DNA of 24,447 nucleotides. Source: DATBLE01 sp046734335 (lineage in GTDB: Bacteria; Actinomycetota; Thermoleophilia; Gaiellales; Gaiellaceae). This document shows positions 1-7,666 of this stretch, in pieces (the first letter of the stretch is position 1; every line of letters starts with the position of its first letter). Where the stretch lies: NCBI GenBank assembly GCA_046734335.1, contig JBKPRA010000026.1, positions 1 through 24,447 on the forward strand, given 5' to 3'. The notes below the pieces were generated by a model. It searched no databases, had not been told where the DNA came from, and was given only the letters and a program-made list of their open reading frames with translations. The translations under genes and the position numbers were made by a program.

Positions 1-759
1 GAGCAGCACCCACAGCGGCCGACCGCGACCGAGCATCGCGATCACGATCGCAATGAATCCCTGCCCCTGGGTGATGAAGGGGGTGAAGATCCCGGCCGCA
101 ACGATGGAGAGGTACGCGCCGCCGAGGCCTGCGAGCGCGCCGGTGGAGAGGACGGCCCAGCTGCGGGTCGCGACGACGCTGACGCCGGCCGCGTCGAGTG
201 CTTCGGGCTTTTCGCCCGCGGCGCGGAGGTTCAGACCGACGTTCGTCCGCCGGAACATCCAGGCGAGTACCGCGACGAACGCGAAGGCGAAATACACGAG
301 CGGCGGTTGCTCGAAGAGGCTGGTGCCCAGCACCGGCAGGCGGTTCAGGAGCGGGATCGAGATGGTCGGGGTCGCGTCCAGGCGCGGGTAGGTGGAGCCG
401 AACTGCGCCTGCTGGAGGACGCTCGTTATCCCCTCGGCACCGAGGGTGATCGCGATCCCGACCACGATCTGGTCGAGGCCGAGCCAGACGCAGAGCACGA
501 TCATCAGGACCGCCCCGACCATCCCGGCGGCGATCCCGCTGACGAAGCCGACCCAGACCGAGCCCGTGTCGTGCGCGCCGACGAAGCCGAGGTAGGCGCC
601 GAGCAGCATCATCCCCTCGAGGCCGATGTTCAGCACACCGGCCCGCTCGGAGATGGTTTCGCCGAGGGCGGTGAACATCAGCGGCAGGCCGGCGAGCAGG
701 CCGCCCGCGACGACGCTCGTCCAGAAGACGTCGGTCCAGACCTGGCTCGCGAGGATCAC
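1..759 (-). CDS. BMP-type ABC transporter, second permease (partial, C-terminus off left edge)
   Basis: Integral membrane subunit of a BMP/nucleoside-type ABC importer. The frame is open for 253 codons from a GTG at 759 to base 1 with no stop, so the C-terminus lies outside the window. Family-typical motifs are readable: GETISERAGVLNIGLEGMML near residues 32-51, and RAAGEKPEALDAAGVSV, the cytoplasmic loop that contacts the ATPase. Several hydrophobic segments follow one another. The GTG overlaps the stop of the upstream permease by 4 bases (GTGA), so the two are translationally coupled and probably form the heteromeric membrane channel. The family is clear; the substrate cannot be read from this subunit. 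Confidence 0.93.
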   Translation of the reverse strand, partial: MILASQVWTDVFWTSVVAGGLLAGLPLMFTALGETISERAGVLNIGLEGMMLLGAYLGFVGAHDTGSVWVGFVSGIAAGMVGAVLMIVLCVWLGLDQIVVGIAITLGAEGITSVLQQAQFGSTYPRLDATPTISIPLLNRLPVLGTSLFEQPPLVYFAFAFVAVLAWMFRRTNVGLNLRAAGEKPEALDAAGVSVVATRSWAVLSTGALAGLGGAYLSIVAAGIFTPFITQGQGFIAIVIAMLGRGRPLWVLL

Positions 760-1919
760 GTCCGCCACCTCCGAAAGAGCGGAGCACGCAGGGCCTCGCG
801 GAGGCCCGGCGGGAGGTAGCTGCCGCCCAGGTCGCGGCGGCGGCCGAGGTATTCGATCACGGTCATGAAGAGGAGGATCAGCCCGACGAGGACGAGCAGG
901 AAGTCGGTCGACAGGTTCGCGTTCGTCGCCGCGAGGTCACCGCCGACGGACAGCACCGAGAAGAAGGCGATGAAGGGGACGACCGCGAGCGGGTTCAGAC
1001 GCGCAAGGAAGATGAACGGGATCACCTGGTCTCCGTAGGCGGGGTTCTGGTTGCCGCGGATGTATCCCCAGAGCCCCAGGAAGTCGACGGCGGCGGCCAG
1101 TCCGATCAGGAAGCCCGAGACCAGGAAGCTGGTGACGATCAGCCGGGGCAAGTCGACGCCGAAGTGCTTCGCCGCACGCGGGTTCGCCCCCATGATCTGC
1201 AGCCGCAGCCCCCACGCGGTCCGCGTCAGGAGGAAGTACACGACGAAGATCGCCCCGAACGCGACCAGGAGCCCGATGTGGATCCGGGTGCCCGGAATCG
1301 CCGGAAGCATCTTGTCGAAGTCGAGGACCCTGGTCTGCGGGATCGACACCGCCGGATCCTGGAACGGCCCCTTGATCAGCAGACTGGCGAGGTCGACCCC
1401 GATGAAGGACATCATCAGCGTCGTGATGATCTCGTTCGTCCCGTAGCGCGCTTTCAGAATCGCGGGCGGGAGCGTCCAAACGGCTCCCGTCGCTCCGGCC
1501 GCCAGGAAGAGGATCAGCATCGCGAACCACAACGGCAGGTGGTTCGTCAGCGACGGCCCATAGCCCGTGACGACCGCCGCGGCGAGGAGGAACTGACCGT
1601 TGTAGCCCAGGTTCCAGATGTTCGCCCTGAAGACGACCGTCAAGCCGGCGCCGATCAGGAGTAGGGGCGCCATCCTGATCGCGCTGTCCTGCCAGGCGTC
1701 CCAGCCGCCGCCGCTGACCCCACCCTTCCAGACGTCGGCGTAGAAGCTGATCGGGTTCCGGCCGAGGGCGAGCAGGAGGATCGCGCCGGCGCCGAGCGCC
1801 AGGACGACCGGGAACAGCGACCGCACCCCGATGTCGAATACGCGCTCGCCGCGGCGCGAGCGCTGCGGCTGAGTGGCGGTCGCCACCGGCACGTCCCTCG
1901 AGGCGGTCTGGGTCGTCAC
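756..1919 (-). CDS. BMP-type ABC transporter, first permease
   Basis: A 387-residue integral membrane permease of the COG4603 type. After a polar N-terminal tail of about 30 residues there are some eight or nine hydrophobic segments. The family motif NEIITTLMMSFIG and the ATPase-contact loop QIMGANPRAAKHFGV are present. The GTG start at 1919 overlaps the ATPase stop by 4 bases, and its own stop overlaps the GTG of the next permease in the same way. The frame stays open further upstream into the ATPase gene, but only the protein from 1919 onward looks like a permease. With the second permease it should form the channel through which the BMP protein delivers its ligand. Confidence 0.94.
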   Translation of the reverse strand: MTTQTASRDVPVATATQPQRSRRGERVFDIGVRSLFPVVLALGAGAILLLALGRNPISFYADVWKGGVSGGGWDAWQDSAIRMAPLLLIGAGLTVVFRANIWNLGYNGQFLLAAAVVTGYGPSLTNHLPLWFAMLILFLAAGATGAVWTLPPAILKARYGTNEIITTLMMSFIGVDLASLLIKGPFQDPAVSIPQTRVLDFDKMLPAIPGTRIHIGLLVAFGAIFVVYFLLTRTAWGLRLQIMGANPRAAKHFGVDLPRLIVTSFLVSGFLIGLAAAVDFLGLWGYIRGNQNPAYGDQVIPFIFLARLNPLAVVPFIAFFSVLSVGGDLAATNANLSTDFLLVLVGLILLFMTVIEYLGRRRDLGGSYLPPGLREALRAPLFRRWRT

Positions 1920-3508
1920 GCAGCCTCGGCTCCCGCGCTGCCGACCATCAGCCGGCCGACCTCTTCCGTGATGCCGGGGCCGTTCGGCACCACCCCGACG
2001 AGCCGGCCGCGCGACAGCACGGCGATCCGGTCGGCGATGTCGAGCAGCTCGTCGAGATCGGTCGAGATCACGAGCGCCGCCCCCCCGCCGGCGACCAGGC
2101 TGCGGATCAGGTCGCGTACGGTCGCGGTCGTCTTCACGTCGAGCCCGTAGGTCGGCTTGTTGAAGACGACCACCTTCGGATCGAAGCTCAGCTCGCGGGC
2201 GAGCAGGACCTTCTGGACGTTGCCCCCAGAGAGGGTCCCTGCCCGTGTGCCCACGCCGGGCGTTCGGACGTCGTACTCCCGCACGAGCTCCGCCGCTCGT
2301 TCGTCCACCGCGGCCCGCTGAATCCGTCCGTGCCTCCAGAACGGCTGCTCGCCGATCCGCTTCAGGAAGAGGTTGAGCCCGACCGGAAGCGAGCTGACGA
2401 TCCCCTCCCCGAGGCGGTCGTCGGTGACGTAGCGCAAGCCGAGCTTCTGACGGGCCGAGACGGGCATCCTGGTGACCGCCCCGCCGTAGAGCAGAACCTC
2501 CCCGTGCGAGGCACCGCGCTGTCCGGCGATCACCTCGGCAAGCGGGCGCTGGCCGTTGCCGTCGACGCCCGCGACCCCGAGAATCTCTCCCTGCCGGAGG
2601 TCGAGTGAGACGTCCTCGATCCCGAGCTCGGCGCCCTCGCCCGGCGCGCTGACGTTCCGGAGCTCTAGAACGAGGTCGCCCAGGACGGCCGTCGGGCTCT
2701 CTCCTTCCACATCGGACAGGTCCTCGCGCAGCTCGGCGACGTCGGCAACCGCCCTCGCCTCCTCGCCGAACATGACGCGGACGATGTCGGCACGCAATTC
2801 CTCGTGATCCTTCTCGCGTAGGGCCTGACCGTCGATCGTGCCGACGAGTCGCCCCTGGCGGAGGATCGAGATGAAGTCGCCGAGCGAGAGCGCTTCGTGG
2901 AGCTTGTGGGTGATGAAGATCACCGCCTGGCCCTGCTCCTTCAGCCGGGCCAACACCTTCGAGAGCTCGGCGACCCCCTGAGGCGTCAGCATGGAGGTCG
3001 GCTCGTCGAGGATCAGCACACGCGATCCGCGCCACAGAGCCTTGATGATCTCGACCTGCTGCTGATGGCCGAGGGCAAGGTCGGCCGCGACGGCGTCGGG
3101 GTCGACGTCGACGCCGAGCAACCTGGCGAGCTCGTCCAGGCGCGTGCGCGCCCCCGCCTCGTCGAGTCGGAGTCGCCGCGTGTCGCCGAGCATCAGGTTC
3201 TCGAGCACCGTCAGGGCCGGGATCAGCGCCGAGTGCTGTGGGACGGTGCCGATGCCCAGCTCGAGCGCGGTGCGGGGAGACGAGATCCCGGTCTCGACCC
3301 CCTCGATCCGGATCGTGCCCGCGTCCGGGCGGTTCAACCCGGAGAGGATCCCGATCAGCGTCGACTTCCCCGCGCCGTTCTCGCCGAGTAGACAGTGCAC
3401 CTCACCGCGGCGGAGGGTCAGGTCGATGCGGTCGTTTGCGAGCACACCCGGAAACGACTTCGTGATCCCCACGAGCTCGACGATCGGCGTGTCGGTCGGT
3501 TCGCTCAC
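1916..3508 (-). CDS. BMP-type ABC transporter, double-domain ATP-binding protein
   Basis: A 530-residue protein with two fused nucleotide-binding domains (COG3845 type). Domain 1 has a full Walker A (GENGAGKST, residues 42-50), a signature LALGHQQQV (about 144-152) and Walker B VLILDEPTS (about 165-172). Domain 2 has a degenerate Walker A (GVDGNGQ), a good signature LSGGN (about 426-430), and NKPTYGLD (about 450-457), where Lys stands in the usual acidic/Gln position after Walker B. One active and one degenerate site is common in this family. I chose GTG 3508 because the similarity begins just after it; a start at ATG 3565 would place the N-terminus inside a hairpin. The Shine-Dalgarno sequence is poor. 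It couples to the downstream permease by a GTGA overlap. Confidence 0.93.
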   Translation of the reverse strand: MSEPTDTPIVELVGITKSFPGVLANDRIDLTLRRGEVHCLLGENGAGKSTLIGILSGLNRPDAGTIRIEGVETGISSPRTALELGIGTVPQHSALIPALTVLENLMLGDTRRLRLDEAGARTRLDELARLLGVDVDPDAVAADLALGHQQQVEIIKALWRGSRVLILDEPTSMLTPQGVAELSKVLARLKEQGQAVIFITHKLHEALSLGDFISILRQGRLVGTIDGQALREKDHEELRADIVRVMFGEEARAVADVAELREDLSDVEGESPTAVLGDLVLELRNVSAPGEGAELGIEDVSLDLRQGEILGVAGVDGNGQRPLAEVIAGQRGASHGEVLLYGGAVTRMPVSARQKLGLRYVTDDRLGEGIVSSLPVGLNLFLKRIGEQPFWRHGRIQRAAVDERAAELVREYDVRTPGVGTRAGTLSGGNVQKVLLARELSFDPKVVVFNKPTYGLDVKTTATVRDLIRSLVAGGGAALVISTDLDELLDIADRIAVLSRGRLVGVVPNGPGITEEVGRLMVGSAGAEAA

Positions 3509-3534
3509 CCTGCTGGGCTCAGTGTGCTGGAGGA

Positions 3535-3578
3535 CGCAACCGCCCGCGGTGGCTCGCCTACCCACCGCGGGCGTTGCG
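3535..3578 (-). terminator. Intercistronic hairpin between binding protein and ATPase
   Basis: A perfect 12-bp inverted repeat (CGCCCGCGGTGG at 3541-3552 and CCACCGCGGGCG at 3562-3573, 9-nt loop) extends by five more pairs (3535-3539 with 3574-3578) past one bulged base at 3540. It begins about 11 nt after the stop of the binding-protein gene. No U-tract follows on the minus strand, so it is probably a partial terminator or a 3'-end-stabilising structure that lets the binding protein be made in excess over the ATPase and permeases. The structure is seen; its role is inferred. Confidence 0.6.
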
Positions 3579-3589
3579 ACGTCACGGGA

Positions 3590-4630
3590 CTACTTGATCA
3601 GCTGCTGGACCTGCCCGGCCTTGCTCGCAGCCGGGATCTTGATCTTGCCGCTCATGATCTTCGCCTTGGCAGCGGTGATCTCGGCCCAGGTCTTGGCCGG
3701 GATGTATTTCGACTTCAACAGCGAGATGCCGCCGTTCTTCAGGCTCAGGTCGTAGCCGTGGGTGCCGTACGTGCCGGCCTCGATGTCCTTGACCGCCTGC
3801 TTGAACGTGTCGGCGAAGGTCCAGAGCACCGAGGACAGGAACACGTGCTTCTTGTCGATCGGGGTCATGTCGCCGATGTCGCCGATGAACCAGACCTTGT
3901 GGCCCGGCTTCGCGGTCTCGATCGCCTGGAGGTAGCCGAAGGAGGCGTTGTCGCCCATCGCGAAGATCACGTCCGCTCCCTGCGCGATCACACTGTTGGC
4001 GACGCGCTTACCGCCTGCGGCGTCGTCGTAGCCGGTCGGGCTCACTGTCGCGAAATAGATCTTCGACGCCTTGTCGATGCTGCGAAAACCAGCCGCGAAC
4101 CCGCCGCTCATCTTGTACCAGTTGGAGTCGGAGGCCGAGATGATGATCCCGACCTTGTGCGTCTTGGTCGTCCGCGCGGCCAGGATCCCCGCGAGGTAGG
4201 CGCCCTGCTGGCTCGACGTGGTGATGTACGAGACGAGCCCCTTGGTCAGGTTCGTCGGCACGTCGTAGGTCATCACCGGCACCTTGTACTGCTTCGCGAT
4301 CCGGGTGGCGACGGTGTCGTAGCCGCTCGCGTGGGCGACGATGAAGCTCGCCCCGCCCTGCGCGAGCTGCCGCAGGACCACGTCGGTCTTGTCGTAGCCG
4401 ATGTTGGTGACGGCCTGGAACTTCGCGCCGGCCGAGGCTGCGGCGGCTGCGGCGCCCCGGTAGCCCTGCTGGTTCCAGCCGTAGTCGCTCTGCTTCGCAG
4501 GTGACGCGAACGCGACCTTCGTCACCTTGGCCGAATGAAGTGCTCCGGCGGCCAGTGCAGTGCCGGCGGCGACGAGCGCGACCGCCACCACCGCGATCAC
4601 GATTCGCGCTCCAGGTAGACGCTGATGCAT
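3590..4630 (-). CDS. BMP-family substrate-binding protein of ABC transporter
   Basis: A 346-residue periplasmic-binding-type protein of the Bmp/PnrA family, which usually binds nucleosides or related ring compounds. The start is ATG 4630, preceded by a strong GGAGGAAGGAG. An N-terminal hydrophobic segment (about residues 9-28) ends in ALAAG, a Sec signal without a lipobox Cys. Family features include the N-terminal SDYGWNQQGYRG loop, GYDDAAGGKRVANSVIAQGADVIF split by the hinge, and FIGDIGDMTP near the ligand site. It is the first gene of the importer set and is transcribed away from the GntR gene. Its position beside a pyridine-degradation operon suggests a pyridine ligand such as a B6 vitamer; that is inference, and a nucleoside ligand remains possible. 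Confidence 0.92.
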   Translation of the reverse strand: MHQRLPGARIVIAVVAVALVAAGTALAAGALHSAKVTKVAFASPAKQSDYGWNQQGYRGAAAAAASAGAKFQAVTNIGYDKTDVVLRQLAQGGASFIVAHASGYDTVATRIAKQYKVPVMTYDVPTNLTKGLVSYITTSSQQGAYLAGILAARTTKTHKVGIIISASDSNWYKMSGGFAAGFRSIDKASKIYFATVSPTGYDDAAGGKRVANSVIAQGADVIFAMGDNASFGYLQAIETAKPGHKVWFIGDIGDMTPIDKKHVFLSSVLWTFADTFKQAVKDIEAGTYGTHGYDLSLKNGGISLLKSKYIPAKTWAEITAAKAKIMSGKIKIPAASKAGQVQQLIK

Positions 4631-4653
4631 CGTCGAGACTCTCCTTCCTCCGG

Positions 4654-4670
4654 GGAACCACGCCGGTTCC
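4654..4670. promoter_or_regulatory. Inverted repeat in leader of the binding-protein gene
   Basis: GGAACC-ACGCC-GGTTCC is a 6-bp inverted repeat with a 5-bp spacer. It sits just upstream of the Shine-Dalgarno sequence of the binding-protein gene. It could be a second operator half-site pair or an mRNA hairpin. The repeat is exact; no function is shown. Confidence 0.3.
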
Positions 4671-4731
4671 GCCGCGGTTTGATCGATGCTTGCTCCTTGC
4701 CCGGACCCCGTGGTAGGGTCGTCTTGCCAAC

Positions 4732-4764
4732 TGTTAACAACTCCCGAGCCGCCGTCTACCCTAT
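4732..4764. promoter_or_regulatory. Candidate GntR operator TGTTAACA and gntR promoter
   Basis: TGTTAACA (4732-4739) is a perfect 8-bp palindrome, resembling the short TGTnnACA-like cores bound by FCD-type GntR repressors. It overlaps a possible plus-strand -35 element, TTAACA (4734-4739). This is followed after exactly 17 bp by TACCCT (4757-4762), a weak -10, which would place the transcript start about 15 nt before the GntR ATG. A TTGGCA on the minus strand (4730-4725) could serve the transporter genes. The site is central in the divergent region, so one protein bound there could control both directions. The palindrome is seen; the promoter and the binding are inferred. Confidence 0.45.
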
Positions 4765-4785
4765 CCCGTCCGGAGAGTGATTGCA

Positions 4786-5484
4786 ATGGCGTCGGAGCCC
4801 GCGCTCGCCCGCCGTCCGCAGCTGGAAAACCTGACCCTCTGGCAGCGCGTCTACGACCACCTGCGGACGGAAATCCTGGCCGGGAGGCTCGAGCCCGGCG
4901 CCGAGCTGGCGGAGGTCGCGCTCGCCGAGCAGCTCGGGGTCAGTCGCGGGCCGATCCGCGAGGCGATCGGGCGGCTCGCATCCGAGGGCCTCGTCACCGT
5001 GCGACCCCGGCGCGGCGCGGTCGTCAGCTCGCTGTCGAAAGAGGAGTTCCTCGAGCTCTACCAGGTGCGCGAGGCCCTCGAGCTGATGGCGGTGAAGCTC
5101 GCCGTGCCCAGACTCCAGCCGGAGGACATCGCCGCTCTCCAGCAGCTGATCGACCAGATGGCGGCGCACGCCGAGCGGAACAGGGTCGCCGAGTTCTTCG
5201 AGGCGAACGCGGGCTTCCACGCCCGGCTGGTGGACGCATCGGGGAACACGAAGATCGCGGAGCTCTACCGGCAGCTGCTCGACCAGCTGGGCCGCTACCG
5301 GACACGGTCGCTGCTCCTCCGCGGCAACATGCAGCGGTCGGTCGCGGAGCACGCCGCGATCCTGCGCGCCGTGAAGCGTCGTGACGCCGAGCGCGCCTCG
5401 CACCTGATGTCGGAGCACATCCGTGTGCCACAGCGCCGGGCGAAGGCGCTGAGCGACGAGCAGCTGGCCGAGGGCGGCTCGTGA
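4786..5484 (+). CDS. GntR-family (FadR/FCD) transcriptional regulator
   Basis: A 232-residue regulator with an N-terminal winged helix-turn-helix (about 16-80; LAEQLGVSRGPIREAIGRL is the recognition region) and a C-terminal all-helical FCD ligand domain (about 88-213). Three FCD metal/ligand histidines appear to be present (H145 in NAGFH, H189, H211). The usual Asp of the D-x-x-F-H motif is Asn141 here. ATG 4786 has GGAGAG at good spacing; an in-frame GTG at 4777 lies inside that ribosome-binding site. FCD regulators usually repress and are released by carboxylate ligands. Standing between an importer and a catabolic operon, it is the likely switch for both, responding to a pathway intermediate such as a pyridine carboxylate (inferred). 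Confidence 0.93.
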   Translation: MASEPALARRPQLENLTLWQRVYDHLRTEILAGRLEPGAELAEVALAEQLGVSRGPIREAIGRLASEGLVTVRPRRGAVVSSLSKEEFLELYQVREALELMAVKLAVPRLQPEDIAALQQLIDQMAAHAERNRVAEFFEANAGFHARLVDASGNTKIAELYRQLLDQLGRYRTRSLLLRGNMQRSVAEHAAILRAVKRRDAERASHLMSEHIRVPQRRAKALSDEQLAEGGS

Positions 5485-5618
5485 GCGCGGGGGAAACGGC
5501 CGGTTTCCCCCGCGAGGGCCCTTCCCTGACCGCGCTCGCACCCCAGGTGCGGCCGCGGGCCGCGCCCGCCGAGTCGGTCGCGGCCGAGAAGATCCCGATC
5601 GACGGCGGTGCGCCGTGA
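5481..5618 (+). CDS. Possible 45-residue linker ORF between regulator and oxidoreductase
   Basis: A GTG at 5481 overlaps the GntR stop (GTGA). The frame ends in TGA at 5616-5618, which again overlaps the GTG start of the flavin oxidoreductase (GTGA). The peptide is Ala/Pro/Gly-rich, ends in EKIPIDGGAP, and matches no family I recognise. The next gene lacks a Shine-Dalgarno sequence, which favours translation running through this ORF to reinitiate there. Against it, a strong hairpin covers its first codons and the segment may be an untranslated leader. I rate the two readings about equal. Confidence 0.35.
   Translation: MSAGETAGFPREGPSLTALAPQVRPRAAPAESVAAEKIPIDGGAP
5486..5514 (+). promoter_or_regulatory. 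Strong hairpin after gntR, candidate attenuator
   Basis: CGCGGGGGAAAC (5486-5497), loop GGCCG, GTTTCCCCCGCG (5503-5514): a perfect 12-bp GC-rich stem starting two bases after the GntR stop codon. No T-run follows, so it is not a textbook terminator. A smaller stem, CGCACC-CCA-GGTGCG, follows at 5537-5551. Together they suggest a structured leader or attenuator that could set the catabolic genes at a different level from the regulator. Structure is seen; function is inferred. Confidence 0.5.
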
Positions 5619-6649
5619 GCACTGCACTCCGGTTCGGCGTGAATCTCAACAATCGCGAGCCTCTGATCGCGCCCGACTACGACGTGCCGATGCTGCTCGA
5701 CCTGTCCGAAGCGGTCGAGGAGCTCGGCTTCGACTCGGTCTGGGTGGGCGACTCGCTCTTCTCCAAGCCCCGCTACGAGCCGATCTCGCTCCTGTCCGCG
5801 ATCTCCCAGCGGACGTCACGAGTGCGGCTCGGCACCTCGTGCATGGTCTCCTCGACGAGGAACCCGCTCTACCTCGCCCTCGAGTGGGCGACGCTGGACG
5901 TGATCTCGGGCGGCCGGACGATCCTCGGTACCGGGATGGGGAACCCGGAGGAAGGGGTGCGACGCGAGTTCGAGGCGCTCGGGCTCGACTACGTCAGGCG
6001 CGGGTCGCTGTTCGAGGAGGGCCTCGCCGTCATCCGTCAGCTGTGGACCGAGGGCAGGGCCGACTTCCACGGCCGGTTCCTCGACTACGACGGCGTGTCG
6101 TTCTACTCAGGCACCGAGATGGCGCCGCTGATGCCGATCCAGTCGCCGCCGCCGATCTGGGTCGTGTCCAACCCGCGCCTGAAGGGCGACGCGCCGCCGG
6201 AGGTGATCGCCCGAAGGCTCGAGGCGGCGTGCCGCCGGATCGTGAAGTACGGCGACGGCTGGCTCACCTGCTGCCGCGCACAGCACCCCGGGGAGCTCAT
6301 CGACCAGCTCGCGGCGATCGAGCGGTACGCGGACGAGCACGGGGACGACTTCTCCCGCCTCGTCATCTCGTACCAGGTGACGATGAACATCGGCGACTCG
6401 GAGGAGGAAGCCCGGAGCGCATTCGACGACTACATCTCGAAGTACTACCCGGAGCTGTCGAAGGCGATGGACCTCTCGAACTGGGGCCCCGTCGGGACGC
6501 CGGAGCAGATCGCCGACTGGATCCGGACATTCGCCGACGCCGGCGTCGACTACTTCATCTGCCGATTCGGAGCGATCGACCAGTTCGGGCAGGTCGAGCG
6601 CTTCGCCAGGGACGTATTGCCCGTGTTCTCCGCAGAGAGAGTGAGGTGA
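5615..6649 (+). CDS. LLM-class flavin-dependent oxidoreductase
   Basis: A 344-residue member of the bacterial luciferase-like monooxygenase family, a TIM barrel using FMNH2 or F420H2 supplied by a separate reductase. Typical features are the N-terminal FGVNLNNRE strand, AEELGF-like EAVEELGFDSVWVGDS (about 32-47), RVRLGTSCMVSSTRNP (about 69-84) and GRTILGTGMGNPEEG (about 100-114), the flavin-phosphate region. It begins at GTG 5615 by a GTGA overlap and has no own ribosome-binding site. Relatives such as RutA (uracil) and the pyridine monooxygenases of Arthrobacter/Rhodococcus open N-heterocyclic rings, so a ring oxidation role here fits the operon, but the exact substrate cannot be read from sequence. 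Confidence 0.9.
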   Translation: MSTALRFGVNLNNREPLIAPDYDVPMLLDLSEAVEELGFDSVWVGDSLFSKPRYEPISLLSAISQRTSRVRLGTSCMVSSTRNPLYLALEWATLDVISGGRTILGTGMGNPEEGVRREFEALGLDYVRRGSLFEEGLAVIRQLWTEGRADFHGRFLDYDGVSFYSGTEMAPLMPIQSPPPIWVVSNPRLKGDAPPEVIARRLEAACRRIVKYGDGWLTCCRAQHPGELIDQLAAIERYADEHGDDFSRLVISYQVTMNIGDSEEEARSAFDDYISKYYPELSKAMDLSNWGPVGTPEQIADWIRTFADAGVDYFICRFGAIDQFGQVERFARDVLPVFSAERVR

Positions 6650-6652
6650 GTA

Positions 6653-7666
6653 GTGGCCACCGTTGTCGAGAAAGGGAATCTGCTCGAGGACGCCGCACTG
6701 ATCGTCGACGTCTGCTTCTCGGTCGAGGAGGGCGACGTCGTCACGATCATCTGCGACGACGACCGCGAGAACGAGGCCCGCGCCGTCGCGGACGTCTGCG
6801 TCGAGCGCGGCGCCTGGCCGGTCGTGATGAACAACGACGCGCAGGTTCGCCGCGGCCGGGCGGACGTGCGCTTCCCGATGGCGCCGCCGGACAACCTGCA
6901 CCGGGCGATGGTCGGATCGGACGAGGTGATCATCATCGCCAACCTCGAGTGGGCGAACCGCTTCGCCCACGTCAACGCCGTGCGAGAGACCTGCGAGGCG
7001 AACGGCAAGATCGCCTCGATCGAGCCGGGCATGGGCGAATGGGGCCTGTCCAGGGAAGACCTCGAGCGATCGGCGCAGCGGACGAAGGACGCCGTCGCAG
7101 CACTCGAGGGGAAAACGCAATGCCACGTCACCACTCCTCTGGGCACCGACTTCTATGTCTCGATCGAGGGCCGGCCGCCGCTCGAGCTGACGCCGTACAA
7201 GGCCCGCGGCCAGATGATGAGCCCGATTCCGCTCTGGACCGAGGTCGCCTTCGCGGCGATCGAGGACTTCACCCACGGCACCGCAGTCGTCGACGGCGTC
7301 ATGCTCGGCATCGGCCTCGACGGGCAGGTGAAGGAGCCGATCCGATGGACGCTCGAGGCCGGGAAGTGCGTGGACATCGAAGGGGGCGACGAGGCCGAGA
7401 AGCTGCGCAAGGCGATCGACGGCGTCGAGAACGCGACCGTGATCGGCGAATTCGCGTTCGGAACGAGCGAGAAGGCACCGTTCGGGACGCCGTCCGAGAA
7501 GGGCAGGATCGGCACCGTCCACCTCGCGCTCGGGGACAACCACAACGCCTACCCGGGCGGGCAGAACCACTGCTCCCTCCACCTCGACGGCGTCTTCCTG
7601 AATGCGACGCTGCAGATCGTCGACGACGGCACCCACATCCTGAAGGACGGGGAGTGGGCGCTGTAA
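6653..7666 (+). CDS. M29/NicX-like metalloenzyme (aminopeptidase T or 2,5-dihydroxypyridine dioxygenase superfamily)
   Basis: A 337-residue protein of the M29 aminopeptidase/NicX fold, starting at GTG 6653 four bases after the oxidoreductase. The C-terminal metal region is readable: GEFAFGT (E266), GTVHLALGDNH (H290) and LHLDG (H310, D312). NicX, the iron-dependent 2,5-dihydroxypyridine 5,6-dioxygenase, has an equivalent H...H-x-D set, as I recall it. The region WTLEAGK to EGGDEAEKL also looks like NicX. E266 is shared with true M29 peptidases, so a peptidase or amidase cannot be excluded. In an operon of pyridine enzymes with a Mo-hydroxylase, a ring-cleaving dioxygenase is the more attractive reading. 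Fold assignment is firm, reaction is inferred. Confidence 0.8.
   Translation: MATVVEKGNLLEDAALIVDVCFSVEEGDVVTIICDDDRENEARAVADVCVERGAWPVVMNNDAQVRRGRADVRFPMAPPDNLHRAMVGSDEVIIIANLEWANRFAHVNAVRETCEANGKIASIEPGMGEWGLSREDLERSAQRTKDAVAALEGKTQCHVTTPLGTDFYVSIEGRPPLELTPYKARGQMMSPIPLWTEVAFAAIEDFTHGTAVVDGVMLGIGLDGQVKEPIRWTLEAGKCVDIEGGDEAEKLRKAIDGVENATVIGEFAFGTSEKAPFGTPSEKGRIGTVHLALGDNHNAYPGGQNHCSLHLDGVFLNATLQIVDDGTHILKDGEWAL

Noticed and set aside
4756..5652. Minus-strand frame of 298 codons opposite gntR
   Set aside because: It would bury a clear GntR gene and has no recognisable domain; codon pattern favours the plus strand.
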